DNA of 64,000 bases, from the NCBI GenBank assembly GCA_015064885.1, contig SVRJ01000004.1, forward strand, positions 18,623 through 82,622, read 5' to 3'. The translations under genes were made by a program, and so were the position numbers. Below are positions 16,633 to 25,587 of the stretch, one piece after another; the stretch's first letter is position 1, and the number at the start of each line of letters is the position of its first letter. This DNA is from Oscillospiraceae bacterium (GTDB lineage: Bacteria; Bacillota; Clostridia; Oscillospirales; CAG-272). The notes below the pieces were generated by a model, which saw only the letters and a list, made by a program, of their open reading frames with translations, was not told the origin of the DNA and did no database searches.

Positions 16633-16661
16633 AACCCCGACAGATGTCGGGGTTATTTATT
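16633..16661 (+). terminator. Terminator after the HTH/zinc-ribbon gene
   Basis: AACCCCGA and TCGGGGTT form a perfect stem with a six-base loop followed by ATTTATTT. Confidence 0.8.
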
Positions 16662-16745
16662 TGTTTACAGCGGAGCAATTATTAAACAACCGTACATAAT
16701 TCTCTGTTAATTTTGCACGCCCTTCGATCCGCCTTTATTTTTTTG

Positions 16746-17783
16746 TTACGTTTCTTCCGAGTCGGTTTCCTCGGTATCCTCGGGGGAGTTTGTTTCCTCG
16801 GGGGCTGTCGTCTTCTTTGACTGCTCCTTTATATAGTCGTCATAGTATTCTTCCGCTCCCTCGTGAAGAGGAACACACATATTCTTCCACATTGTCTCGG
16901 GAAGAAGCTCCTCTGCCTTGTCGTGCATAAGGAGGAAGGTATCCTCGGCAAGCCGCTTTGTCATATTGTATACGACGTCCTCGTCTACCGAATTTGAAAC
17001 GAGAAGGGTCGCATACAGACCTACCGTAATGAGATCACCTTTCAGAACCGAATAATTATTTTTCTTTACAGTACAAGGAATAAAATACGGATTATCCTCG
17101 CATGCATCCGCTAAAACGTCGTCGGGAAGAGAGAGAAGATTGAATTTTGCAGACGCTGCAAGATCCTTAATCGTAGAGGAAGGAACTCCTGATATAAGTA
17201 TAAGTGCATCGATCTCTCCGTTCTTATACGCCTCGACAGAGCCCGCAACGGTCAAGTTGACCTTTTCATATTCGGTAACACCACATGCTGCCATCAGACT
17301 CTCTGATACCGCCTCGTTAGCACTTCCCTTCTCACCGACAGCGATCCTGCATCCCGAAAGCATTCCCACAGAGGTAATGCGCTCGCCCGCAACGATGTAT
17401 ACGGCTTCAAGGTAAAGATGCGCTATAGCGGAAAATCCTTTTTTCATACTGCCCTTATAGCATCCCGTACCGTTCAGTGCAAAATAGGCTATATCGTTAC
17501 GTACGATAGCAAGGGCTGCTTCTCCGGATGAGAGAGCATCTATATTCTGTTTATATCCGGAGCTTGATCTTACCTGTATATCAGCTCTGAATTTCGTCTT
17601 GTCCTTATCGCCTTTCGTATCCTCATTTTCTTTGAAGAGCTCGGATATCGAATTTCCGAGGTTATAGTAGGTACCTCTTTCTCCTCCGGTATACATCACG
17701 TACGTCGGAAGATCGGCACAGGAGGAAAGTATCGTAAGGATAAGAACGGAAAGTATTATAAACACGGCGGTTTTTTTCATCAT
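16746..17783 (-). CDS. TAXI-family TRAP transporter solute receptor, lipoprotein
   Basis: A 345-residue lipoprotein. The ATG at 17783 follows GGAGG at good spacing; the longer track start is not supported. The signal peptide ends in LTILSSC. The mature part has the TAXI hallmark YTGGERGTYYNLGNSISELF, then ALAIVRNDIAYFA and the family pattern through GMLSGCRIAVGEKGS. TAXI proteins hand a carboxylate or amino-acid-like solute to a TRAP permease in the membrane. The final 35 residues are a disordered Glu/Thr/Pro tail ending in TEETDSEET, unusual for the family. No TRAP permease gene is adjacent here, so either it is encoded elsewhere or the receptor has a sensory role. Confidence 0.88.
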   Translation of the reverse strand: MMKKTAVFIILSVLILTILSSCADLPTYVMYTGGERGTYYNLGNSISELFKENEDTKGDKDKTKFRADIQVRSSSGYKQNIDALSSGEAALAIVRNDIAYFALNGTGCYKGSMKKGFSAIAHLYLEAVYIVAGERITSVGMLSGCRIAVGEKGSANEAVSESLMAACGVTEYEKVNLTVAGSVEAYKNGEIDALILISGVPSSTIKDLAASAKFNLLSLPDDVLADACEDNPYFIPCTVKKNNYSVLKGDLITVGLYATLLVSNSVDEDVVYNMTKRLAEDTFLLMHDKAEELLPETMWKNMCVPLHEGAEEYYDDYIKEQSKKTTAPEETNSPEDTEETDSEET

Positions 17784-17823
17784 AAGATCAAGCCTCCGAC
17801 CTGAAAATTCATAGTTATATTTT

Positions 17824-17852
17824 ATTATACAACTTTTTTGCCGCGTATGCAA
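17824..17852 (-). promoter_or_regulatory. Promoter of the TAXI receptor gene
   Basis: TTGCAT-17-TATAAT on the minus strand. Confidence 0.65.
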
Positions 17853-17933
17853 GTCTTTTTTTGCGATTTAATATTTTTTTTACACTTCGTTTAGCACAAG
17901 AACGATTCATTTGAAGTAAAATCGGATAACTTA

Positions 17934-17962
17934 TTGACAAAAAGGGGGTTATGTGATATAAT
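17934..17962 (+). promoter_or_regulatory. Promoter of the EEP-family gene
   Basis: Consensus TTGACA-17-TATAAT ending 38 bases before the ATG. Confidence 0.85.
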
Positions 17963-18000
17963 AATACTCAACAAACTACTTCTCAAAGGAGAAACTGAAA

Positions 18001-18762
18001 ATGAAAATCAAGGTAATGACATTTAATCTTCGTACAGATACACCCGTAGACGGTATCAATAAGTTCACTGAACGAGTAGACCGCGTTAAAGAGGTAATAA
18101 TGAACGAGGATCCCGATCTTATAGGATTTCAGGAAGCCAAGGACAGCATGCGCGAATGGCTTCGCAACACGCTTTCCGACTACTGCATTTTCGGCTGCGG
18201 AAGAGACAAAAACTACTATGGAGAATCAACTGTTATTGCGGTAAAGAAGAATAAGTTTGAAGTAATCTCAATGGACAACTTCTGGTTATCTACAAACACC
18301 GAGCTCCCCGGAAGCAGATTCGGTATAGACCAGAGCAATTGCCCCAGAATAACCACGTGTGTAAGACTTTGCGCAAAGGAGATATCCGCTCCATTCTGGT
18401 TCTACAACACACACCTCGACCATAAGGGAAGCACGGCAAGACTTCTCGGCTCTACCGCCCTTATGCACGACATCGCGCTCCGCACAAGAGGCGAAAAGTA
18501 CGTTCTCACGGGTGATTTCAACGCCCTTCCCGACACACGCGAGATAGAATTCATCGTTAACGCAGGTGCTGCAGACGCAACAGCCACACTCGGCGGAACC
18601 TTCCACGGCTTCGGCAGACTTGAAAACAAGATAAAGATAGACTACATCTTCACAAACGCGGATTTCGATGCAAGTGAATCCTACGTTGTTGAAGATAACC
18701 CGGTTGAGGGAGTTTACATATCAGACCACAACCCCGTTTGCGGATTTATTGAGCTCAACTGA
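18001..18762 (+). CDS. Endonuclease/exonuclease/phosphatase family protein
   Basis: A 253-residue cytoplasmic member of the EEP fold (DNase I/inositol phosphatase superfamily). The metal and catalytic residues are visible: MTFNLR (Asn), IGFQEA (Glu), NTHLDHKG (His), TGDFNALPD (Asp/Asn), KIDYIF (Asp) and ISDHNPV (Asp/His). Such proteins cleave phosphodiester bonds in DNA, lipids or sugar phosphates; the substrate is not predictable, though the short form without membrane signal resembles the YafD/ElsH-type sugar-phosphate or nuclease members. AAAGGAG lies before the ATG. Its last 8 bases overlap the end of the convergent gene. Confidence 0.9.
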   Translation: MKIKVMTFNLRTDTPVDGINKFTERVDRVKEVIMNEDPDLIGFQEAKDSMREWLRNTLSDYCIFGCGRDKNYYGESTVIAVKKNKFEVISMDNFWLSTNTELPGSRFGIDQSNCPRITTCVRLCAKEISAPFWFYNTHLDHKGSTARLLGSTALMHDIALRTRGEKYVLTGDFNALPDTREIEFIVNAGAADATATLGGTFHGFGRLENKIKIDYIFTNADFDASESYVVEDNPVEGVYISDHNPVCGFIELN

Positions 18763-19156
18763 TATTCTTCTTGCCAGCCCCCTCAAGTGAGATAAAACGC
18801 ATAAGCGATTTATATTCGGCACGTTTGTTTATACGAAACACGGTCGAGCGGGATACGTACATTTTTTCCGACGCATTTTCTATTGTAAGCCCCTTGATAT
18901 AGTGCAGGAAAAAGAGCTGCTTTTCATCGCGGTCAAGATCCACCGACGCGATAAAATCCTCTATACTTCTGCACCTCTGCTTACACTCGAGATAAAATGC
19001 GTGTCTGTATTCCCGCTCGACCTTATTTATAAGATCCGCGTCCGACTCCGCCTCATACATATCGCACGCCGCCTTACACGGCATATAAGAGGACAGAAAG
19101 CTTTTCATTCTGTCGTAAGCGGGTGTCCCCTTGTAGGGGAAAGTTTTATTCTCCAA
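18755..19156 (-). CDS. Small sigma-70 region-4-like HTH protein
   Basis: About 133 residues if started at the TTG at 19156, which has GAGGGGGTG 7 bases upstream and lies 5 bases past the stop of the preceding gene. The alternative ATG at 19189 (144 residues) would overlap that gene by 29 bases. The C-terminal half DEKQLFFLHYIKGLTIENASEKMYVSRSTVFRINKRA is a sigma region-4/ArpU-like helix-turn-helix; there is no region 2, so it is not a full sigma factor. Such short proteins act as transcription regulators in phages and mobile elements. It forms an operon with the zinc-ribbon gene upstream, controlled by a promoter that overlaps a LexA-type box. Confidence 0.7.
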   Translation of the reverse strand: MENKTFPYKGTPAYDRMKSFLSSYMPCKAACDMYEAESDADLINKVEREYRHAFYLECKQRCRSIEDFIASVDLDRDEKQLFFLHYIKGLTIENASEKMYVSRSTVFRINKRAEYKSLMRFISLEGAGKKNIS

Positions 19157-19160
19157 TATG

Positions 19161-19397
19161 TTACACCCCCTCTTCATCATTGTACACATTATTCCCTATA
19201 CCGAGGTAATCGAAAAGATATTCCTCGTACGTTATGCCCAGAACCTCAAGGATCTCATACATACTCATCTCCCTGAGGCATTCAGTGCATAAAACGTTTC
19301 CGTCCACGATCCTGCAGTCGTTCGGATCGTAGATCGCACCGCCGCAACGATCGCATTCGAGCGGCATTTCGTCAAAATACTGATAAAATTCGGTCAT
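19161..19397 (-). CDS. Small zinc-ribbon-like protein of unknown function
   Basis: A 78-residue acidic protein with a four-cysteine cluster, ECDRCGGAIYDPNDCR then VLCTECLREM, resembling a treble-clef or LIM-like zinc site, followed by an amphipathic acidic helix (MYEILEVLGITYEEYLFDYLG). GGGAGG stands before the ATG. It is the first gene of a two-gene operon with the sigma-like protein. I do not recognise the family; a second small C4 protein of similar build is at 30930. Confidence 0.65.
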   Translation of the reverse strand: MTEFYQYFDEMPLECDRCGGAIYDPNDCRIVDGNVLCTECLREMSMYEILEVLGITYEEYLFDYLGIGNNVYNDEEGV

Positions 19398-19411
19398 TTG
19401 ACACCTCCCTT

Positions 19412-19440
19412 ATTATAAAAAAATTTGCACAGAGAACTTT
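19412..19440 (-). promoter_or_regulatory. Promoter of the small zinc-ribbon/sigma-like operon
   Basis: On the minus strand TATAAT (19412-19417) lies 17 bases from a poor -35 (AAAGTT, 19435-19440) that sits inside the LexA-type box at 19432-19447. Overlap of operator and -35 would give repression. Confidence 0.55.
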
Positions 19441-19447
19441 TGTTCTC
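19432..19447. promoter_or_regulatory. LexA/DinR-type SOS box 1
   Basis: GAGAACTTTTGTTCTC contains GAAC-N4-GTTC, the core of the Firmicute LexA operator, extended by matching GA/TC flanks. It covers the -35 of the minus-strand promoter. No lexA gene is in the window, so the regulator is inferred. Confidence 0.7.
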
Positions 19448-19540
19448 TTTTCGGAAAAATTATATCACAAACGCAATTGAATGTCAATACCAAAAAAGAC
19501 TTTTTTCTCTTTTTGGAATTTATCACAAACTCAGAATATC

Positions 19541-19554
19541 AGAACATATGTTCT
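19541..19554. promoter_or_regulatory. LexA/DinR-type SOS box 2
   Basis: AGAACATATGTTCT is a perfect 14-base palindrome with the GAAC-N4-GTTC core. It lies 38 bases before the ABC-F ATG, just ahead of a -10-like TATAAA at 19559, in what would be the promoter spacer. Confidence 0.7.
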
Positions 19555-19591
19555 TTAGTATAAATAGCAACAAAACAGGAGCGAGCATACG

Positions 19592-21520
19592 ATGATAAGC
19601 ATAGGAGCGGGAGATCTTTCCTTTTCCATAGGAACAAAAACAATACTCGACAGGATATCCTTTTCGCTTGAGGTCGGTGACAGACTCGGAGTCGTCGGAC
19701 TGAACGGAAGCGGAAAATCCACTCTTTTTAAATTGATAACGGGAGAATACGAAAGTACGGGCGGCTCGGTATACATTGCAAGCGGCGCTACCGTCGGCAT
19801 CCTAAAACAGAACGACGCATTTCTCAGCTGCAAGGAGAATGACACACCGCTTTCGATAATGTATTCCGCCTTCGATCATCTGATAAAGGAAGAAGAGCGA
19901 TTAAAGGAACTGGAAAAGAAAATAGAGATATACGGCAAGCACTGTCCGGAGCATATGACGAACGATTATGCCGAGGCATACAAAAGATTCTCGGACAACG
20001 GAGGTCTTCAGTTCCGCTCGCGCTGTACCTCTACCCTTCTGAAGATGGGATTTACCGAAAGTGAGATAAACGATTCCGCGGCAAAGCTGAGCGGAGGTCA
20101 GAAGACGCGCCTTGCTCTTGCCAGTCATCTGTGCACAGAGCCTGACATACTGCTTCTCGACGAGCCTACAAACCATCTTGATATAGGAACACTTTCCTGG
20201 CTTGAAGGCGTTCTCGCATCGTATAAAAAGACTCTTCTCGTTATTTCGCACGACCGTCTCTTCCTTGACCGTGTTACGAACAAGACTCTTTCCATAGAAT
20301 ACGGAAAAGCAAAGCTCTATAAGGGCAACTATACTCAGAGCCTTGCACAAAGGAAGGAGGACAGAGCGGCAGCCGAAAAGGCGTATATCCTTCAGCAAAA
20401 GGAGATCGCTCATCAGGAGGCGGTAATAGCAAAGCAAAAGCAATTCAACCGAGAGAGAAACATCAAAATGGCGGAGAGCCGGCAGAAAGCGCTTGACAGA
20501 ATGGTTCTCGTAGAAAAACCGAAGTCTGATCCCGCAAAGATGAAGCTGACCTTCAACCGATCGCTTGACGGCGGAAACGAGGTCATCATCTGCAAAAAGG
20601 TCACTGCGGGCTACGGTGACAATATTCTCTTCTCCGACCTCGACCTCCTTGTATCAAAGCAGGAAAAAGCATTTATCATCGGAGGAAACGGGTGCGGTAA
20701 GTCAACACTGATAAAAATAATTCTCTCAAAACTCATGCCTATATCGGGTAAGGTCGTTATGGGATACAACGTCCGAATAGGATACTACGATCAGGAAAAC
20801 CAAAATCTCGACGAGAGCAAGACCGTCCTTGCCGAGCTATGGGATGCCTATCCCAAAATGGCTGAAAAGGACGTGCGATCTACTCTTGCTTCCTTTCTGT
20901 TCTCTTATGCAGACACAGAAAAGCCGATCTCCGTACTCAGCGGAGGAGAACGCGCAAGGCTCACTCTTGCCAAGCTTATGCTTTCAGACAACAACTGCCT
21001 CGTTCTTGACGAGCCGACAAACCATCTCGATATAAATTCACGCGAGGTACTTGAGGATGCTCTTGAAAGATATACCGGAACCATCCTTTGCGTTTCACAC
21101 GACAGATATCTTATAAATAAGCTGGCAAGCAGGATAATAGAGATCGCGCCCAAGGGCTTCACCGTTCCCTCCATTGAATGCAAGGTCACGCCCGGTAAGG
21201 CATACGAGGAGTTCTGCGAATTCAAGGAGACAAGAGAGCGAAGCGGCATGCAAGGCGCGGAAGTGCAGATCCCCCAACGCACAGCCGGAAAGGATGACTA
21301 TCTTGCAAGCAAGCGCGATCTTGCCGAACAAAGAAAACAGCAACGGCTTATAGAAAAGCTGACAAGAGAGTCCGAGCAGCTTGAGCATGAGCTTTCCGAA
21401 ATAGAGAAAAAAATGAGCGGTGAGCTTTCCACCGATTATCATGCTTTGGCAGAGCTCTGTGAAAGGAAGGACGCCATTGAGGAGCGGTTGCTTGAGATAT
21501 ACGAGGTAATAATGAAATAA
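19592..21520 (+). CDS. ABC-F family ATPase, Uup/YdiF-like
   Basis: A 642-residue soluble protein with two ABC modules and no membrane segments. Module 1: [32 protein letters not shown]. Module 2: [36 protein letters not shown] charged linker (about 245-305, [20 protein letters not shown]) joins them, and a C-terminal coiled coil (about 560-642, [19 protein letters not shown]) is typical of Uup and related ABC-F proteins. ABC-F proteins act on ribosomes; Uup is also linked to DNA branch structures and precise transposon excision. The LexA-type box at its promoter would fit an SOS-linked role. AGGAG precedes the ATG. Confidence 0.92.
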   Translation: MISIGAGDLSFSIGTKTILDRISFSLEVGDRLGVVGLNGSGKSTLFKLITGEYESTGGSVYIASGATVGILKQNDAFLSCKENDTPLSIMYSAFDHLIKEEERLKELEKKIEIYGKHCPEHMTNDYAEAYKRFSDNGGLQFRSRCTSTLLKMGFTESEINDSAAKLSGGQKTRLALASHLCTEPDILLLDEPTNHLDIGTLSWLEGVLASYKKTLLVISHDRLFLDRVTNKTLSIEYGKAKLYKGNYTQSLAQRKEDRAAAEKAYILQQKEIAHQEAVIAKQKQFNRERNIKMAESRQKALDRMVLVEKPKSDPAKMKLTFNRSLDGGNEVIICKKVTAGYGDNILFSDLDLLVSKQEKAFIIGGNGCGKSTLIKIILSKLMPISGKVVMGYNVRIGYYDQENQNLDESKTVLAELWDAYPKMAEKDVRSTLASFLFSYADTEKPISVLSGGERARLTLAKLMLSDNNCLVLDEPTNHLDINSREVLEDALERYTGTILCVSHDRYLINKLASRIIEIAPKGFTVPSIECKVTPGKAYEEFCEFKETRERSGMQGAEVQIPQRTAGKDDYLASKRDLAEQRKQQRLIEKLTRESEQLEHELSEIEKKMSGELSTDYHALAELCERKDAIEERLLEIYEVIMK

Positions 21521-21608
21521 AATGCACAAATATTCATCGCGATTGCATATTTATTCATTCATTTAGCTGTTTTTTTCGATAATTTTACATTTTTTTGCGA
21601 AAAGCTAT

Positions 21609-21637
21609 TGACTTATCGGCAAATTCGTATTATAATA
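21609..21637 (+). promoter_or_regulatory. Promoter of serC-serA
   Basis: TTGACT-17-TATAAT, about 125 bases before the serC ATG. The leader between contains short inverted repeats (GATCAAGAAGATC, CGCCCGCCTTGCGAGCG) but no riboswitch I can name. Confidence 0.75.
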
Positions 21638-21761
21638 TTTAGTATATTTTAAAGATTGCGTTGAAACAATGCCCGATCAAGAAGATCAGGCTCGACGCGG
21701 TACATTTAATTTTATTCGTATGAAAGGAAATCGCCCGCCTTGCGAGCGAACGGTTACACAC

Positions 21762-22847
21762 ATGAACAGAGTTTACAATTTCTCGGCAGGTCCCTCCATG
21801 CTTCCCTTGAGCGTACTTGAAAAGGCGCAGTCAGAGCTCGTTTGCTATGGCTCCTCGGGTATGAGCGTAATGGAAATGAGCCACAGATCGCCGGATTACG
21901 AAGAAATTATCAAGTCCGCAGAAGCTCTTCTCCGCAAGCTCATGAATATCCCCGACAACTACAAGGTCCTGTTCTTACAGGGTGGTGCTTCCACACAGTT
22001 CGCATCCGTTCCTCTTAATCTTCTTCCCGTAGGCGGAAAAGCTGATTACATCGTTTCGGGTCAGTTCTCCGGTAAGGCTTACAAGGAGGCAAAGAAGTAC
22101 GGTGACGTAGTGGTTGCCGCTACAAGCGAGGCTGATACGTTCTCGCACATTCCTTCGTTCGACAAAGATTCCTTCCGTAAGGATGCGGCATACGTTCACG
22201 TCTGCTACAACAACACGATCTACGGAACAAAATTTGCCTCGGTGCCCGATACGGGAGATATTCCGCTTGTTGCTGATATGTCCTCCTGCATTCTTTCGGA
22301 ACCGGTAGACGTTTCAAAGTTCGGCGTTATTTACGCAGGAGCTCAGAAGAATATGGCTCCCGCGGGCCTCACGGTCGTTATAGTCAGAGAGGATCTTCTC
22401 GGAAACGCACGTCCCGAGACACCTTCCATGCTTGACTGGAAGCTCATGGCCGACAATGATTCTATGTACAACACTCCTCCTTGCTACGCTATCTATATGG
22501 CTAAGCTCGTATACGAATGGCTTCTCGACCTCGGAGGTCTTGAGGTAATGAAGAAGATGAACGAAAAGAAGGCTGCTCTTCTTTACGACTATCTCGACAG
22601 CCAGGACTACTATAAGGCTCCGGTTCACAAGGACTCGAGATCTATGATGAACGTTACCTTTGTAACAGGCAACGCTGATCTTGACAAGAAATTCGCTTCC
22701 GAAGCAGGCAAGGCAGGACTCAAGAACCTCAAGGGTCACCGCTCTGTAGGAGGAATGAGAGCTTCCATATATAATGCAATGCCGTATGAAGGCGTTGTCG
22801 CCCTCGTTGAATTTATGAAGAAATTTGCTGAGGAAAATCAGAAATAA
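21762..22847 (+). CDS. serC: Phosphoserine aminotransferase
   Basis: A 361-residue class V PLP aminotransferase converting 3-phosphohydroxypyruvate and glutamate to phosphoserine. The start MNRVYNFSAGPSMLPLSVL is the normal SerC N-terminus, so the ATG at 21762 is preferred over 21669; its ribosome binding site is weak, and the ATG at 21720 remains possible. The PLP lysine lies in YAGAQKNMAPAGL; the phosphate-binding HRSPDYEEI and GGMRASIYNAMP blocks are present. It is followed by serA, so two of three steps from 3-phosphoglycerate to serine are made from one transcript; serB is not in the window. Confidence 0.96.
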   Translation: MNRVYNFSAGPSMLPLSVLEKAQSELVCYGSSGMSVMEMSHRSPDYEEIIKSAEALLRKLMNIPDNYKVLFLQGGASTQFASVPLNLLPVGGKADYIVSGQFSGKAYKEAKKYGDVVVAATSEADTFSHIPSFDKDSFRKDAAYVHVCYNNTIYGTKFASVPDTGDIPLVADMSSCILSEPVDVSKFGVIYAGAQKNMAPAGLTVVIVREDLLGNARPETPSMLDWKLMADNDSMYNTPPCYAIYMAKLVYEWLLDLGGLEVMKKMNEKKAALLYDYLDSQDYYKAPVHKDSRSMMNVTFVTGNADLDKKFASEAGKAGLKNLKGHRSVGGMRASIYNAMPYEGVVALVEFMKKFAEENQK

Positions 22848-22864
22848 GTAAAGGATACATCACT

Positions 22865-24028
22865 ATGAAAAACGTAAAGCTTATGAATAAAATAGCGAAG
22901 GTCGGCACCGATAAGCTCGACCCGAGCGTATACAACGTAGGAGCAGACGTTACCGGAGAGGACGCTATAATGGTCCGCTCGGCTGCGCTCCACGATCTCG
23001 AATTCGATAAAAACCTCAAGGCTATCGCAAGATGCGGTGCCGGAGTAAACAACATTCCGATAGACAGATGCTCTGAAAACGGTATAGTTGTATTCAACAC
23101 TCCGGGTGCCAACGCAAACGGAGTAAAGGAGCTTGCACTTTGTGCGCTTCTCCTTGCCGCACGCGACGTAACCGGCGGAATCGAGTGGGCTCTTACGCTC
23201 AAGGACGATCCGAATGCGGCAAAGGCCGTTGAAGCCGGAAAGAGCGCATTCGCAGGAAACGAGCTTCTCGGAAAGACTCTCGGTGTTATCGGCCTCGGTG
23301 CTATCGGTGGTCTCGTGGCAAACGCTGCCGCAAGCCTCGGTATGAACGTCATCGGCTGCGACCCGTACATAACGGTTGAAGGTGCATGGAGCCTTTCAAG
23401 TGCTGTAAAGAAGGCTGCTTCCTATGAGGACGTATACAAGGCTGCTGACTACGTTACCATCCACGTTCCCTCTACCCCCACTACCAAGAACATGATCAAT
23501 GCCGAAGCGATCGCCATGATGAAAGACGGTGTAAAGATAATCAACCTCTCCCGTGCAGATCTCGTAAATGCGGCAGACGTCAAGGCAGCTCTTGAATCGG
23601 GTAAGGTAAAGAGATACGTAACAGACTTCCCCACACCTGAAACCATCGGTGTCAAAGGAATAGTCAACATTCCTCATCTCGGTGCTTCCACAGAAGAGAG
23701 CGAGGACAACTGTGCCGTTATGGCAGCTCTTCAGCTTGATACCTTCCTCAGAACGGGTAACATCAAGAACTCGGTAAACTATCCCAACGTTTTTCTTCCC
23801 TACGGCGGACATTCGAGAATTTGCGTATTCCACAAGAACATTCCCAACATGATCTCAAGCGTAACAAGCGCAGTCTCCTCTTTCAATATCAATATTGAAA
23901 ATGCGGCTAACGCCTCCAAGGGTGATAACGCTTACACGCTTATGGAAGTATTCGGAGATATTCCCGCAGAACTCAAAGAAAAGATCGGTTCAATAGACGG
24001 CGTATCGAGAGTTAATATTATTAAATAA
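22865..24028 (+). CDS. serA: D-3-phosphoglycerate dehydrogenase
   Basis: A 387-residue NAD-dependent dehydrogenase starting serine synthesis. The catalytic domain carries CGAGVNNIP, the GVIGLGAIGG nucleotide fold, Arg in NLSRADLV and His in PHLGASTEES. The Arg-Ala-Asp-Leu form in place of the usual Arg-Gly keeps the catalytic Arg. A short C-terminal ACT-like domain (about 318-387, SSFNINIENAANASKGDNAYTLMEV) could bind serine for feedback inhibition. It is the short form without the intervening substrate-binding insert. It starts 17 bases after serC and ends at a strong terminator. Confidence 0.95.
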   Translation: MKNVKLMNKIAKVGTDKLDPSVYNVGADVTGEDAIMVRSAALHDLEFDKNLKAIARCGAGVNNIPIDRCSENGIVVFNTPGANANGVKELALCALLLAARDVTGGIEWALTLKDDPNAAKAVEAGKSAFAGNELLGKTLGVIGLGAIGGLVANAAASLGMNVIGCDPYITVEGAWSLSSAVKKAASYEDVYKAADYVTIHVPSTPTTKNMINAEAIAMMKDGVKIINLSRADLVNAADVKAALESGKVKRYVTDFPTPETIGVKGIVNIPHLGASTEESEDNCAVMAALQLDTFLRTGNIKNSVNYPNVFLPYGGHSRICVFHKNIPNMISSVTSAVSSFNINIENAANASKGDNAYTLMEVFGDIPAELKEKIGSIDGVSRVNIIK

Positions 24029-24034
24029 CAAACT

Positions 24035-24066
24035 GCGCCAAAGCATCAAACGCTTTGGCGCTTTTA
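24035..24066 (+). terminator. Terminator of serC-serA
   Basis: GCGCCAAAGC and GCTTTGGCGC pair around a seven-base loop followed by TTTTATTT. Confidence 0.9.
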
Positions 24067-24079
24067 TTTGGAGAACGGT

Positions 24080-25414
24080 ATGTGTAAAGTAAACTATTCA
24101 AAGCTCATTGACGTAAATAAGGCGTACGACGTGGCAGTAGTCGGAGGCGGCCCTGCAGGAATATGCGCGGCGGTAAGTGCCGCACGCGAGGGTGCAAACG
24201 TTATCCTCATCGAAAGACACGGTGTTCTCGGCGGAAACCTCACCGCCGGATATATAAGTCCTATTCTCGGGGCGGTTTCCGAGGGAACAATGTATGACGA
24301 GATAAGTGACCTTCTTGCAGAAAACCACAAAGGCGCACGCGAGGTCATAACGAGAAACGGCAAGGAAATACACATAGATCATGAGGAGGCCAAGCAGATA
24401 CTTACCCGTCTCGTTGCAGATAGCGGAGCAAGCTTTCTTCTTTCCACCGCACTTGCCGACATAGTAAAGTCAGACGGCGGAGACTACGTACTGCTTCTCT
24501 GCGGTCAAAGCGGTATTTTCGGTGTAAAAGCGAAAATAGTTATAGACTGCACGGGCGACGGTCTTGCCTCCTACCTTCTCGGGGCGGAAATAAAAACAGG
24601 ACGCGAAAGCGACGGAAGAGTTCAGCCATGCACAATAGAATTCGTTGTTGAAAACGTTGACGAGAGTATCGGTATTGCGGCATGGGGCGGAAGCGACCCG
24701 GTTAAAGTTCCTGCGGGCGAATTTGCAGGAATGGAATACAGAGAGCTTTGCAAGCTTAAGAACAAAGAGGGCGAGCTTCCCGAAAACGTTACTATAGTCC
24801 GTCTCCATAGGACGTTCTATGATGGTGAGCGTTCTGTAAATGCGACTCAGGTAAACGGTATAGATTCAACAGATCCGTACGACGTATCAAGAGCAGAGAC
24901 AGATCTCCGCTCTCAGATAGGCTCTATCCATCTGTTTCTGAAGAAATACGTTCCCGGTTTTGAGAACTGCACTATAAAGGGCTCTGCCTCAACTCTCGGT
25001 GTAAGAGAGTCAAGAAGAGTGTGCGGTCTTTCTTCGGTGGAGGACGCCGACGTTGAATGCGGAAACAAGAAATCAGACGTCGTTGTTCACAACGCTTGGT
25101 TCCTTATAGACATACACAACCCGTCCGGCGGAGGTCAGGCAGAGGGACACTCACAGCCGGCAAAGCCGTACGATATCCCGCTCGGTGCACTTATCCCGAG
25201 AGGGGTAAAAAATCTCCTCACGGCAGGCAGATGTATATCCGGTTCTCACCGAGCCCACGCCTCTTATCGGGTAATGTCGATCTGTATGGCTACCGGCGAA
25301 GCGGCAGGCGTCACAGCGTCTATCGCTTTGAAAAAGGGTATCCCCGTGGCGGAGGTAAACGCGACCGACGTGCAAAGCGTCCTTTCAAACAGAGGAATCA
25401 AGCTGTTTGACTGA
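24080..25414 (+). CDS. FAD-dependent oxidoreductase (FAD_oxidored family)
   Basis: A 444-residue flavoprotein. The ATG at 24080 has GGAG 6-7 bases upstream; the track start at 24068 is a TTG inside that site. The FAD fold opens with DVAVVGGGPAGICAAVSAAREGANVILIERHGVLGG, and the conserved REXR-like VRESRRVCGL and C-terminal AGRCISGSHRAHASYRVM...GEAAG blocks are those of the PF12831 family. The family includes uncharacterised secreted and cytoplasmic oxidoreductases often next to sugar-degradation genes. It lacks a signal peptide here. It lies only 14 bases after the serA terminator and could be read through from it. Confidence 0.88.
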   Translation: MCKVNYSKLIDVNKAYDVAVVGGGPAGICAAVSAAREGANVILIERHGVLGGNLTAGYISPILGAVSEGTMYDEISDLLAENHKGAREVITRNGKEIHIDHEEAKQILTRLVADSGASFLLSTALADIVKSDGGDYVLLLCGQSGIFGVKAKIVIDCTGDGLASYLLGAEIKTGRESDGRVQPCTIEFVVENVDESIGIAAWGGSDPVKVPAGEFAGMEYRELCKLKNKEGELPENVTIVRLHRTFYDGERSVNATQVNGIDSTDPYDVSRAETDLRSQIGSIHLFLKKYVPGFENCTIKGSASTLGVRESRRVCGLSSVEDADVECGNKKSDVVVHNAWFLIDIHNPSGGGQAEGHSQPAKPYDIPLGALIPRGVKNLLTAGRCISGSHRAHASYRVMSICMATGEAAGVTASIALKKGIPVAEVNATDVQSVLSNRGIKLFD

Positions 25415-25425
25415 ACTGTTTAATT

Positions 25426-25477
25426 CGAGCCTTCCGAAAGGATCATATGCTTTTCGGGAGACTCGGTTGTCTTTTTT
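25426..25477 (+). terminator. Terminator after the FAD oxidoreductase gene
   Basis: CGAGCCTTCCGAAA pairs imperfectly with TTTTCGGGAGACTCG and is followed by TTGTCTTTTTT. Confidence 0.7.
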
Positions 25478-25519
25478 AATCCTACGAAACATTTTTTAAA
25501 ATTCACAAAAATTTTTTCT

Positions 25520-25550
25520 AAAAAGGCGTAGACTTTTACGCCTTTTTCTT
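25520..25550 (+). terminator. Second hairpin ahead of the ECF sigma gene
   Basis: AAAAGGCGTA and TACGCCTTTTT form a perfect stem around GACTTT followed by CTTGAT. It lies 40 bases before the sigma gene, so it could be a back-up terminator for upstream transcription or an attenuator in the sigma leader. Confidence 0.55.
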
Positions 25551-25587
25551 GATATATATTTATGAGGGGTACCGTAAGGAGGAACGT

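Noticed and set aside
21638-21761. Possible T-box or other riboswitch before serC
   Set aside because: CGACGCGGTAC only faintly recalls a T-box; the GGTGGTACCGCG element, stem I blocks and a terminator are absent.
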